From JAVBLV01 sp031553195 (GTDB taxonomy: Bacteria > Bacteroidota > Bacteroidia > Bacteroidales > P3): DNA of 22,066 nucleotides. Numbering within the stretch: position 1 is the first letter of the stretch; each line of letters starts with the position of its first letter. The position numbers and the translations under genes are program-made. Under the pieces are notes generated by a model that did no database searches, was not told the DNA's origin, and saw only the letters and a program-made list of their open reading frames with translations. Positions 1 through 5,765 of this stretch are shown piece by piece. The stretch spans positions 1 to 22,066 of the forward strand of contig JAVBLV010000074.1 of the NCBI GenBank assembly GCA_031553195.1, given 5' to 3'.

Positions 1-43
1 GAGACAAAAATTCTTTGCTTAATAATTCTTTGGGAATCTCCAT
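1..43 (-). CDS. Transposase N-terminus, IS256-like (partial)
   Basis: Only 14 residues are visible (MEIPKELLSKEFLS), reading leftwards out of the window from an ATG at 43-41. The start resembles IS256-family transposases of Bacteroidota, which often open with a short helix of the KELLS or EFLSQF type before the Mutator-family transposase domain. A purine-rich stretch and a hairpin lie upstream, as expected inside the end of an insertion sequence. Fourteen residues are too few to prove a family, so the call leans on the IS-end-like sequence at 116-140. Nothing can be said about whether the enzyme is intact. Confidence 0.35.
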   Translation of the reverse strand, partial: MEIPKELLSKEFLS

Positions 44-80
44 GCTTTGTGTCCTTTCTTTTTCAAAGTTATAAATAAAT

Positions 81-112
81 AAAAAAACTACGAGAATCTT
101 GCCCGTAGTTTT
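81..112 (-). terminator. Hairpin terminator upstream of the transposase start
   Basis: AAAACTACG at 84-92 pairs with CGTAGTTTT at 104-112 around an 11-base loop. On the minus strand the stem runs into a run of T residues, so it should stop transcription moving leftward into the transposase. Insertion sequences often carry such protection against read-through from flanking promoters. Confidence 0.6.
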
Positions 113-183
113 CTATTTACACATAAGTATGGACAGTGTCGCTATTTTTATTATTGCAGTTATTATTTTCATTTTTTTTGGCG

Positions 184-218
184 TTTTCTCATAAATTAAA
201 GAATTAGTCGTACTTTTG
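184..218 (+). promoter_or_regulatory. Bacteroides-type promoter for leader RNA and small operon
   Basis: TACTTTTG at 211-218 matches the -7 consensus TANNTTTG. A T-rich element (TTTTCTC, 184-190) sits about 20 bases upstream, where the -33 element belongs. Transcription should start near 224, which is exactly where the first strand of the leader RNA's long stem begins. Confidence 0.65.
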
Positions 219-223
219 CATTC

Positions 224-354
224 GACAACACAATCAATTCAACTAGATGCTACAAGTAGCAAGAAACTTATTTAAGAGCTTAGGCAGGCATACGGGTGTA
301 AGTCCCGAGACTTTCTGTGTAGCAATACATGGTTGTGTTGTCAGTGACCTGCCT
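224..354 (+). ncRNA. Structured leader RNA with pseudoknot-capable pairing
   Basis: GACAACACAATC (224-235) pairs with GGTTGTGTTGTC (331-342) over 12 positions with one G-U. AGGCAGG (282-288) pairs with CCTGCCT (348-354), which is followed by a T-run. The two helices interleave, so they form either a pseudoknot or two alternative folds, one of them terminator-like. Local hairpins lie inside: TGCTA-CAAG-TAGCA (248-261) and CGGG...CCCG (293-307). The RNA begins at the predicted start site and ends just before the first gene of the operon, so a regulatory leader is likely. A separate small RNA, or a mobile-element-derived RNA, is also possible. I cannot match it to a named RNA family by eye. Confidence 0.55.
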
Positions 355-382
355 TTTTTATTTATTTCAAATACTTTTTGTT

Positions 383-664
383 ATGACAACACAAAACAGT
401 CAAACGAACGCTACGGGCGTTCAAAAAATCCACAGAGCTAAGCGCCAAACATCCTTATGTGATGTATTGACGTTTTTATCTAAGAGTACACACCGAGAAA
501 AAGCGATCTTGTTAGATACGCTTATCGGCTACGCCCAAACGGGCAAAATTATTATCCATTTTAATGATATTCCGCTTGCGAACGTTATTCGCTTTATTGC
601 TACGAGCGATCAGCGCGAATTCCGTTCTATTTTGAAAACTGTAGAAGGAAGGAGGGCGCAATGA
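383..664 (+). CDS. Small protein of unknown function, first gene of small operon
   Basis: The protein has 93 residues. I start it at the ATG at 383 and not at 329, because the earlier ATG lies inside the 3' strand of the leader RNA stem and would add an unlikely hydrophobic prefix. The N-terminus is basic and polar, and the remainder looks helical (LCDVLTFLSKSTHREKAILL then a strand-like GKIIIHF). There is no signal peptide or membrane segment. The stop overlaps the next start (ATGA at 661-664), so it is translationally coupled to its neighbour. I recognise no family. Small genes in this setting in prophages may be regulators or anti-defence proteins, but nothing in the sequence shows which. 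Confidence 0.65.
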   Translation: MTTQNSQTNATGVQKIHRAKRQTSLCDVLTFLSKSTHREKAILLDTLIGYAQTGKIIIHFNDIPLANVIRFIATSDQREFRSILKTVEGRRAQ

Positions 665-966
665 ATAACCCCTCTAAATCTCCCCAAAGGGGAGACTTTC
701 CGGCCGGTGATAAAATTACTTGTATCAATGGCGTGTATCTTACGCCGAAATTTGAACAACTATTGATCACTTGGCAGGGTGGAACTGCTAATAATTTTTC
801 GAATACAGTTGGTGATGTGATCAAGCTGCTCCTTACGAATTTTGATAACATCATTAATGAAGAGTTTTCGCAGTTGGATTTTATAGAAACGCTCAGGCAG
901 CTTTCTTATATTCAAACAGAACTTCAATTATTTAATATCAAAAAGGAGGTGAAAAATGAAGACTAA
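661..966 (+). CDS. Small protein of unknown function with repeat-derived N-terminus
   Basis: The protein has 101 residues and overlaps the previous gene by four bases. AAGGAGGG lies just upstream of the ATG as a strong ribosome site. Residues 3-12 (NPSKSPQRGD) are encoded by a palindromic intergenic-type repeat at 668-699, so the original start may lie further in, or the repeat was absorbed in frame. Residues 18-101 look folded: a strand-rich start (ITCINGVYLT), then mostly amphipathic helices ending in a charged tail. It overlaps the next gene by 11 bases. No family is recognised. Confidence 0.6.
   Translation: MNNPSKSPQRGDFPAGDKITCINGVYLTPKFEQLLITWQGGTANNFSNTVGDVIKLLLTNFDNIINEEFSQLDFIETLRQLSYIQTELQLFNIKKEVKNED
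668..699 (+). repeat. Palindromic dispersed repeat inside a coding region (copy 1)
   Basis: TCTCCCC (679-685) pairs with GGGGAGA (689-695) around AAA, in the wider form CCCCTCTAAATCTCCCC...GGGGAGACTT. The same kind of element, of the pattern AAGCCCCNNAAATCCC...GGGGACTT, lies at 4815-4846 and 6552-6600. This copy is translated in frame. Such elements are common between genes in Bacteroidota genomes. Confidence 0.65.
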
Positions 967-1213
967 CTGGGAAAAAATTATTTTATCCCGCTATTGCGGG
1001 GAGTTTGCTCCGGCAACCGAAGCGGATGCAACCATCAAAAAAAGTTCGGAAGATATTGCCCTTGATCTTGTAGGTATGGGCGAAATAAGTCCCGAACTGA
1101 TTTCTGCATGCTTAGTTTCATACGGCTACACAATAGCGTTTGAAGACGCCAAGCCTGTATGGCTTTTAAAAGAGCGAGATGACGGACAGTTGAAAATTGA
1201 AAGTTGCAAATGA
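956..1213 (+). CDS. Small conserved-looking phage protein of unknown function
   Basis: The protein has 85 residues. AAAGGAGGTGA lies a few bases upstream of the ATG, an unusually complete Shine-Dalgarno site for this group. The body (SSEDIALDLVGMGEISPELI, then a hydrophobic turn and a final strand with PVWLLKER) resembles short hypothetical proteins I associate with Bacteroidales prophages, but I know no function for them. It has no membrane segment and no cysteine motif. It overlaps the previous gene and is the last of the three small genes; its stop is followed at once by a terminator. Confidence 0.7.
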   Translation: MKTNWEKIILSRYCGEFAPATEADATIKKSSEDIALDLVGMGEISPELISACLVSYGYTIAFEDAKPVWLLKERDDGQLKIESCK

Positions 1214-1240
1214 AGCCCTGCATTATTTGTGGGGCTTTTG
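1213..1240 (+). terminator. Terminator of the small operon (T1)
   Basis: AAGCCCTGC (1213-1221) pairs with GTGGGGCTT (1229-1237) around ATTATTT, using two G-U pairs, and the stem ends in TTTTG. The left arm is the same as in the terminator at 2021, on the far side of the HicAB module. Confidence 0.75.
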
Positions 1241-1283
1241 TTAAAGTGCTGTTTTAGATGTTTGTAAGAAAAACAGAATGTTA

Positions 1284-1340
1284 AATGATATTAAAAATAA
1301 TATCATTCACTTGTGTGTGATATTAATATTCGTATCTTTG
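1284..1340 (+). promoter_or_regulatory. hicAB promoter with inverted-repeat operator
   Basis: AATGATATTA (1284-1293) and TAATATCATT (1298-1307) form a perfect 10-base inverted repeat with a four-base spacer. A third TGATATTA follows at 1318-1325, between the -33 TTG (1311-1313) and the -7 element TATCTTTG (1333-1340). HicB antitoxins with a C-terminal helix-turn-helix bind such repeats to repress their own operon, so autoregulation by the downstream HicB is a reasonable inference. Confidence 0.7.
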
Positions 1341-1370
1341 TAGTGTATTAATCAAACGAACATTGACATT

Positions 1371-1559
1371 ATGAAGTATTCGGAAATCGAGCGAAAGCTC
1401 AAGAAGAAAGGGTGTTATTGGGTATGGGACGGAACAAACCACCCATTTTGGTACAGCCCAATCACTCAAAAAGAGTTTCCTTTAAGTTACCACAAAAGCG
1501 AAGAAGCGAAATTCGGAACACAAAAAAGTATTGAAAAACTATCAGGGGTTAAATTATAA
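1371..1559 (+). CDS. hicA: HicA-type mRNA interferase toxin
   Basis: The protein has 62 residues, the usual size for HicA toxins, which fold like a double-stranded RNA-binding domain and cut mRNA using a conserved histidine. Seen here: an N-terminal helix (YSEIERKLKKKGCYWV), the catalytic-region motif TNHPFWYSP with His24 in the usual place, and the C-terminal KFGTQKSIEKLSGV, which parallels the KGTLRSILKQAG region of HicA. The cognate HicB follows 24 bases later. The promoter and operator directly upstream suggest repression by HicB. Odd point: the GSHH motif of many HicA proteins is reduced to TNHP, so activity should not be assumed. Confidence 0.85.
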   Translation: MKYSEIERKLKKKGCYWVWDGTNHPFWYSPITQKEFPLSYHKSEEAKFGTQKSIEKLSGVKL

Positions 1560-1567
1560 CCCCTGAT
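1541..1567 (+). promoter_or_regulatory. Hairpin over the hicA stop codon
   Basis: ATCAGGGGTTA (1541-1551) pairs perfectly with TAACCCCTGAT (1557-1567), a stem of 11 pairs with a five-base loop that contains the hicA stop region. No T-run follows on the plus strand, so it is unlikely to be a simple terminator. It could set the toxin-to-antitoxin ratio by mRNA processing or by controlling translation of hicB, whose start lies 17 bases downstream. Confidence 0.6.
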
Positions 1568-1583
1568 TTAAAACAAAAAAATT

Positions 1584-1994
1584 ATGAGAACAGTACAAGC
1601 ATTTATTGAAAGAGGCGCAGACGGTACTTACAGTATTTATATTGATTTGGACGAAAATCAATTGACTTATGGAATTATTGGGGATGGCAAAACAGTTGAA
1701 GAAGCCGTTACAGATTTTAAAATAACGTATGGAGATATGAAAAAACTTTATGCAGAAAAAAATAAACCTTTTGAAGAAGTAAATTTTCAATTTGTATACG
1801 ATGTAGCTTCCTTTTTGGCTTATTATTCTAAAGTGCTTTCCTTGGCAGGATTACACCGTCTTACGGGAATCAATCAGGGGCAATTAAGCCATTATGTTAC
1901 AGGACGCAGGAAACCCAGCGTAAAAACAATTGAAAAGATAGAACATTCGTTGCATCAATTTGCATCAGAACTAAGTCAAGTGCATTTCGTTTGA
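1584..1994 (+). CDS. hicB: HicB-type antitoxin with C-terminal helix-turn-helix
   Basis: The protein has 136 residues. Residues 1-60 form the degenerate RNase-H-like HicB domain, with the pattern AFIERGADGTYSIYIDLDE followed by GDGKTVEEAVTDF. Residues about 75-130 form an XRE-like helix-turn-helix (LAGLHRLTGINQGQLSHYVT then RRKPSVKTIEKIEHSL). The first part should mask the HicA toxin and the second should bind the inverted repeats at 1284-1325 for autorepression. It lies 24 bases after hicA behind an intercistronic hairpin. A strong terminator follows. Together the pair looks intact and probably serves element maintenance or phage defence. Confidence 0.88.
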   Translation: MRTVQAFIERGADGTYSIYIDLDENQLTYGIIGDGKTVEEAVTDFKITYGDMKKLYAEKNKPFEEVNFQFVYDVASFLAYYSKVLSLAGLHRLTGINQGQLSHYVTGRRKPSVKTIEKIEHSLHQFASELSQVHFV

Positions 1995-2020
1995 TTAATA
2001 CACTTTCGTAATCCTTGACT

Positions 2021-2052
2021 AAGCCCTGCCAAAGTTTGGCGGGGCTTTTTTT
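2021..2052 (+). terminator. Terminator after hicB (T2)
   Basis: AAGCCCTGCCAAA (2021-2033) pairs with TTTGGCGGGGCTT (2035-2047), with one G-U pair and only one base between the arms as written, so the innermost pairs must open. A run of seven T residues follows. The late promoter begins three bases after it. Confidence 0.85.
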
Positions 2053-2054
2053 AT

Positions 2055-2089
2055 GTCTTTTTCTTTTTCAAGCCCTTGTCGCATTTTTG
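2055..2089 (+). promoter_or_regulatory. Late promoter P1 (shared motif)
   Basis: GTC (2055-2057), TTTTTCT (2058-2064), 17 bases, then CATTTTTG (2082-2089). The same order and spacing occurs before 7617 and 13991. The T-rich block falls at -33 and the octamer at -7. Transcription should start near 2096, just ahead of the ATG at 2112. Confidence 0.7.
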
Positions 2090-2111
2090 CATAAAATGTA
2101 ACAAGGGACTT

Positions 2112-3227
2112 ATGGCTATTACTAAACTTACCGATTGCGACGGCTTTTTCACGGGCAATTTCCCGGACATAAAATTCCGATCTACTACGCAGGAAAATAT
2201 ACTGGTTGTAGTCCGGATTGTAAATGTAGAAATAGACCAGGAGATATTAAGGGAAACCTATTCTCCCGACGGCGACGGTTTTTTCTATCTTCGCGACCTG
2301 GGTAAGGTAATCCAAAACCAACCATTTAGCAATGTTGCGGACGTAACCGTTAAAACCGCCTATGCCGGCAGCGCCAATACCATAGCGTTGCAATTCAGTT
2401 TCCAGATTGCGTATTGCAAGCTCGCCATGGAGAATAACTTTAAAGATTACTTCGCTTCGTCGTTTCTTAGTTCCTTAAAAGGATATAAAGTTATTTATCC
2501 CGATTCGGTTGAGCATTTGTACTGTATGTCAACGGTGAACAGGGGACGCCGCAACATCAACGTAAAATTCACGATCAGGAATAAAACAACCGGCGAAAAA
2601 AGGACGATCACAACGGTAAGTTCTCTTACAATAGGAGCGTATTCGGCCGGTGGATATTCTTTTTCCGTTCAAGGAATAGAAAGCGGTTATCCCGGACATG
2701 AATTACTGGATATAACCATAACGGTCGACGAGCGTACCCAACATTTTATTGTCGACCGGGAAAATATTCCGGCGCTTAACCTTATATTTAAAAACTCGTT
2801 CGGCCAATTAGAAACCCTATCGTTCAATGGCATTATCGAGCGCGAAAACAAATACGAATTCCTGACCAGATTTTTCAACGGAAAATTCAAAAACCAACAT
2901 ATTGACCTTACGCGTAAGCACACAATCAAAACGGGCGTACTTCCCCGCAATATGGCCTTATGGATGGAAGAACTGTTTATTTCCGATCAAATCCGGCTTT
3001 TTGTTAACGGACAAGCCGCAAATGAAATAACCATCCTCGAGGCCAAAGTTCTGCGGAATTCATCAAGAAGCGAATTGCCGGCTTTTGAATTTTCCTACAG
3101 GTTAAGCCAATCCAATCAGAATCTTTTTGAAACCGAAGAGGGCGGGAATATAACCATTTCGCCTTTGGATCCTATTTTTGACGAAGTCCGGTTCTTCGAC
3201 GAATTTTTTGATGATTATTTCGGATAA
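2112..3227 (+). CDS. Probable phage structural protein, unknown role
   Basis: The protein has 371 residues. I start at the ATG at 2112 and not at the in-frame 2076, because the late promoter runs to 2089 and 2076 would precede the transcript. The protein is strand-rich, with repeated short beta segments, no membrane span and no enzymatic motif, and it ends in an acidic aromatic tail with FDEFFDDYFG. This style fits virion proteins of Bacteroidales prophages, and it is the first gene of the late operon containing the portal. It could be a tail, baseplate or decoration protein. I see no HK97-type major capsid features, but a divergent capsid cannot be ruled out by eye. Confidence 0.7.
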   Translation: MAITKLTDCDGFFTGNFPDIKFRSTTQENILVVVRIVNVEIDQEILRETYSPDGDGFFYLRDLGKVIQNQPFSNVADVTVKTAYAGSANTIALQFSFQIAYCKLAMENNFKDYFASSFLSSLKGYKVIYPDSVEHLYCMSTVNRGRRNINVKFTIRNKTTGEKRTITTVSSLTIGAYSAGGYSFSVQGIESGYPGHELLDITITVDERTQHFIVDRENIPALNLIFKNSFGQLETLSFNGIIERENKYEFLTRFFNGKFKNQHIDLTRKHTIKTGVLPRNMALWMEELFISDQIRLFVNGQAANEITILEAKVLRNSSRSELPAFEFSYRLSQSNQNLFETEEGGNITISPLDPIFDEVRFFDEFFDDYFG

Positions 3228-3242
3228 CACAAATTTACAACT

Positions 3243-3479
3243 ATGCATTTACATGTAAATCCCGCCCGCGAGGTACTTAAAAATACAAGCTATAACAGCC
3301 CTGTGAATATCAAGGCGTGGAAAAAAAATGGAGAAATCTTTGAGTGGAAAGGCGTGTTCTGCACTACACACTATACACGAAAAGACACTTTTAACATGAA
3401 ATCAAAAACCAGCAATCAGATTCGCACGCTTCGCATGATTCAGATATTCAGTATTAACGACTTAGAAATTTATTTATAA
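3243..3479 (+). CDS. Small hypothetical protein before portal
   Basis: The protein has 78 residues, starts 15 bases after the previous gene, and ends in TAATG shared with the portal start, so translation is coupled. It is basic, with a strand-like middle (GEIFEWKGVFCTTHYTRKDT) and a final segment TLRMIQIFSINDLEIYL. No family is recognised. The tight packing between a structural gene and the portal, all in one direction, supports it as a real virion or assembly gene. Confidence 0.7.
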   Translation: MHLHVNPAREVLKNTSYNSPVNIKAWKKNGEIFEWKGVFCTTHYTRKDTFNMKSKTSNQIRTLRMIQIFSINDLEIYL

Positions 3480-4825
3480 TGAAATACGGAGACAATCTAC
3501 ATGTTTTTGAAGTAAACGACAAAGTAGCCGGAATCATCAATATGATGGATGAGGGTGAAAATATGTTCGATTATGATGAAACAACGCCAACCAAAATAAG
3601 TGGGTTAGATAAATATAAGGGCTATGTGCCTTGGGGCAGCGACAATTTGTTGCCCAATAATATTTTGGAAAAAATCCGAAAAGATGAGGTGATGAGCCAA
3701 AACAAGTTATTCAATATTCTAACTTGTTATGCTTCGGGTATTTCGGTCAAACCGAAAAATGAAGAACAAGAATTAGCTGAAGAAGTAAAGAATTTTTTCA
3801 AGTATAATCGCTTGCCGCGCTACTTTCTGGAACAGGCGACCGACATGAAACATTTCTTTTTCACGGTTTCAATAATTATTCTGAATAATGAAGGAACAAA
3901 GATTGTAAAGTTGCGCCACAAAGAAGCCCAATATTGCCGTTTCGAAACCTGTAATACAAATGGTTGTGTAGAACATGTATTTTTTGCCAACTGGGAAAAA
4001 AATCCAAGCAAAGATGAAATAGAAGTCATCGAGACTTTGGATGTATGCGATCCGATCGGCGACCTGGAAGTACGTTTGGGTAAAAAGCCAAACGATAAAG
4101 GACAAAAGCTAACGCCTACTAAAACAAGGAAATTTGCTGTTATCAATGCTTTTCCGGTTCCCGGAAGCAAATACTATCCCATGCCTTATTATTGTTCTGT
4201 ATTCAATTCCGGCTGGTATGATATCAAGCAAATGATTCCGGCTGGTAAAAAAGCCAAATTCAAAAATCATGCGCAAATCAAATACCTTGTAGAACTTCAC
4301 CCAAGCTATTGGGATAAACTTTTCGAGTTGGAAAACATAACGAAAACTGAAGAAAAAGTAGAGCGGGTGAAAAAAGAAAAGGAGGCCATAAAGACATTTG
4401 TTTGTGGTATCGAAAACTCCGGCAAGCTGTGGATTACAGGAACTTTTATCGATCCTGTAAAAGGCGCTTTGCAAAGCCTTATCAATATTAAAGTAGTCGA
4501 TAATAGTAAAGAGGGTGGAGACTGGATTGAAGATAGCGAAGAGGCGGCTAACATGCTTTGTTATGCCGATAATATCCATCCCAACTTGGTGGGCGCTGCG
4601 CCTGGTAAAAGTAAGGGCGGTTTTTCCGGAAGCGTTCAACGCGAACTTTTTACCATTAAACAAGCATTGGAAAAAGCCTATCATGATATTTTGTTAGAGC
4701 CTCTGTTTGTTATCAAAGAATTCAACGGTTGGAAAGATGTTGTATTCGATGTGCCGGTGATTACATTGACAACCTTGGATAAAGGCAAAGATGCAGAGGA
4801 AAACACGCTTAGAGAAGCCCCTTAA
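3479..4825 (+). CDS. Phage portal-like protein
   Basis: The protein has 448 residues. It resembles portal proteins of Bacteroidales prophages, which form the ring at one capsid vertex through which DNA passes. Features: the N-terminal YVPWGSDNLLPNNILEKI, where a short helix precedes the first portal helices; a central strand and helix region (about 120-290); and a C-terminal NIHPNLVGAAPGKSKGG (about residues 364-380), a stem-region motif common in such portals, followed by a long helix. The size fits the family. Unusually, no terminase precedes it and no capsid gene follows. The stop codon lies in a palindromic repeat (TAA at 4823-4825). Confidence 0.75.
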   Translation: MKYGDNLHVFEVNDKVAGIINMMDEGENMFDYDETTPTKISGLDKYKGYVPWGSDNLLPNNILEKIRKDEVMSQNKLFNILTCYASGISVKPKNEEQELAEEVKNFFKYNRLPRYFLEQATDMKHFFFTVSIIILNNEGTKIVKLRHKEAQYCRFETCNTNGCVEHVFFANWEKNPSKDEIEVIETLDVCDPIGDLEVRLGKKPNDKGQKLTPTKTRKFAVINAFPVPGSKYYPMPYYCSVFNSGWYDIKQMIPAGKKAKFKNHAQIKYLVELHPSYWDKLFELENITKTEEKVERVKKEKEAIKTFVCGIENSGKLWITGTFIDPVKGALQSLINIKVVDNSKEGGDWIEDSEEAANMLCYADNIHPNLVGAAPGKSKGGFSGSVQRELFTIKQALEKAYHDILLEPLFVIKEFNGWKDVVFDVPVITLTTLDKGKDAEENTLREAP

Positions 4826-4901
4826 ATCCCAAAAAAAGGGGGACTAAGCGAGGGCTTCACTTGAAGTGAAACCCTCGCTCAATTTACAATTCACAACTCA
4901 C
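4815..4901 (+). repeat. Composite repeat: palindrome, long hairpin, heptamers (copy 2)
   Basis: Three parts lie in order. The dispersed palindrome AAGCCCCTTAAATCCC...GGGGGACT (4815-4846) holds the portal stop codon. A long hairpin follows, with AGCGAGGG plus TTCACTT (4847-4862) pairing to AAGTGAA plus CCCTCGCT (4864-4879) with a single C-A mismatch. Three tandem heptamers AATTTAC, AATTCAC, AACTCAC (4881-4901) end just before the next gene's start region. There is no T-run after the hairpin, so it is more likely an mRNA stability or processing element than a terminator. Confidence 0.65.
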
Positions 4902-4907
4902 GAAAAA

Positions 4908-5765
4908 ATGAAAATACTAAAAACACAGGAACAATTTGTAAAAGCCATACCCACCGTTGAAGGCTTGATCAATGACGGCGACGAAAATGCATATAGCCGT
5001 TTGGAAACCTATATTGATACGGCCGAAATGTGGTTAGAGGATGAAGTGTTAGGAATAGAGTTATTTAGCTCTTTAGCTGATAAATGTAGTGATGAAATCA
5101 AATCGCTACTTGAAGTCATTATTGCCTGTAAAGCTTTTGTCGAAGCAATTTCATTTATCGACTTGATATTGACGTCAAACGGCTTTGGCATTGTAAATAA
5201 TTCAAACCTTTCGCCGGCAAGCCGCGAACGGGTTGAAAAACTGAAGGCGCAATGTCCTTTGCGTATGGACAGCTCCATCGATTTGCTTTTACAGAAAGTA
5301 TACAAAGATGCCGATTTGCTCGCGTTGTGGCAAAAAGCCGGTTGTTTCCCCATGCTTACCGATACTTTATTCTGGTATGGAGGCGAATTGAAAAAATATT
5401 CAGGCAAAGCAGATTCAACCCGGGTACAACTCATGGAATTGCGTCCACAGTTGCTGTTAATGCAAACACATACCTTAGCCAAGTATGTGTCGCCAGAGTA
5501 TCTGAATGAATTGATAGACAAGCGCCGGAAGAACGGGTTTACTCATGAAGATAATCTGATCTATAATTATATGCAAACTGCGCTGGGTGGTCTGCTTTCC
5601 AACCAGGATAGACAGGCATATTCAATTATCGAAACGGCTATCAACGCCATGGTAGACAATTTGGAGAAATACCCGGCTTACAGAGCTTCGCAAACTTACG
5701 CGCTTAAAATCAGCGAAAAATATCAGAATAAAAAAACCGATCCTACTTTTTTCTTTAGCGTATGA
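4908..5765 (+). CDS. DUF6712-like protein, probable head-tail connector
   Basis: The protein has 285 residues. I use the ATG at 4908 and not the upstream GTG at 4866, because the latter would translate the hairpin and heptamer repeats. It is almost wholly helical. The middle (about residues 85-120, with ILTSNGFGIVNNSNLSPAS then RERVEKL) resembles the DUF6712 proteins of Bacteroidales prophages, which lie just downstream of the portal. By position it is probably an adaptor that binds the portal ring. It overlaps the next gene by four bases (ATGA). The function is inferred from position and resemblance only. Confidence 0.7.
   Translation: MKILKTQEQFVKAIPTVEGLINDGDENAYSRLETYIDTAEMWLEDEVLGIELFSSLADKCSDEIKSLLEVIIACKAFVEAISFIDLILTSNGFGIVNNSNLSPASRERVEKLKAQCPLRMDSSIDLLLQKVYKDADLLALWQKAGCFPMLTDTLFWYGGELKKYSGKADSTRVQLMELRPQLLLMQTHTLAKYVSPEYLNELIDKRRKNGFTHEDNLIYNYMQTALGGLLSNQDRQAYSIIETAINAMVDNLEKYPAYRASQTYALKISEKYQNKKTDPTFFFSV

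Larger units (their letters stand above)
1..140 (-). mobile_element. Partial IS256-like insertion sequence, transposase-proximal end
   Basis: Read on the minus strand, the segment starts with a probable terminal repeat (GACACTGTCCATACTTATG followed by TGTAAA). This has the style of many IS256-family ends, which tend to carry a GTCC...TGTGTAAA pattern. After it come a hairpin and the start of a reading frame that runs off the window. The boundary at about 140 is inferred from the repeat-like end. The other end and any target duplication lie outside the window, so the family call is tentative. Confidence 0.45.

Noticed and set aside
295..304. GGTGTAAGTC shared between the leader RNA and the hairpin near 21767
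   Set aside because: Ten bases in 22 kb can match by chance, and the flanks differ.
3247..3260. Fourteen-base palindrome ATTTACATGTAAAT at the start of the 78-residue gene
   Set aside because: It lies within coding sequence, has no partner site and may arise by chance in AT-rich DNA.
4109..4684. Minus-strand open frame of 191 codons inside the portal gene
   Set aside because: It is fully inside a well-supported portal-like gene on the other strand, with no promoter and no family resemblance.
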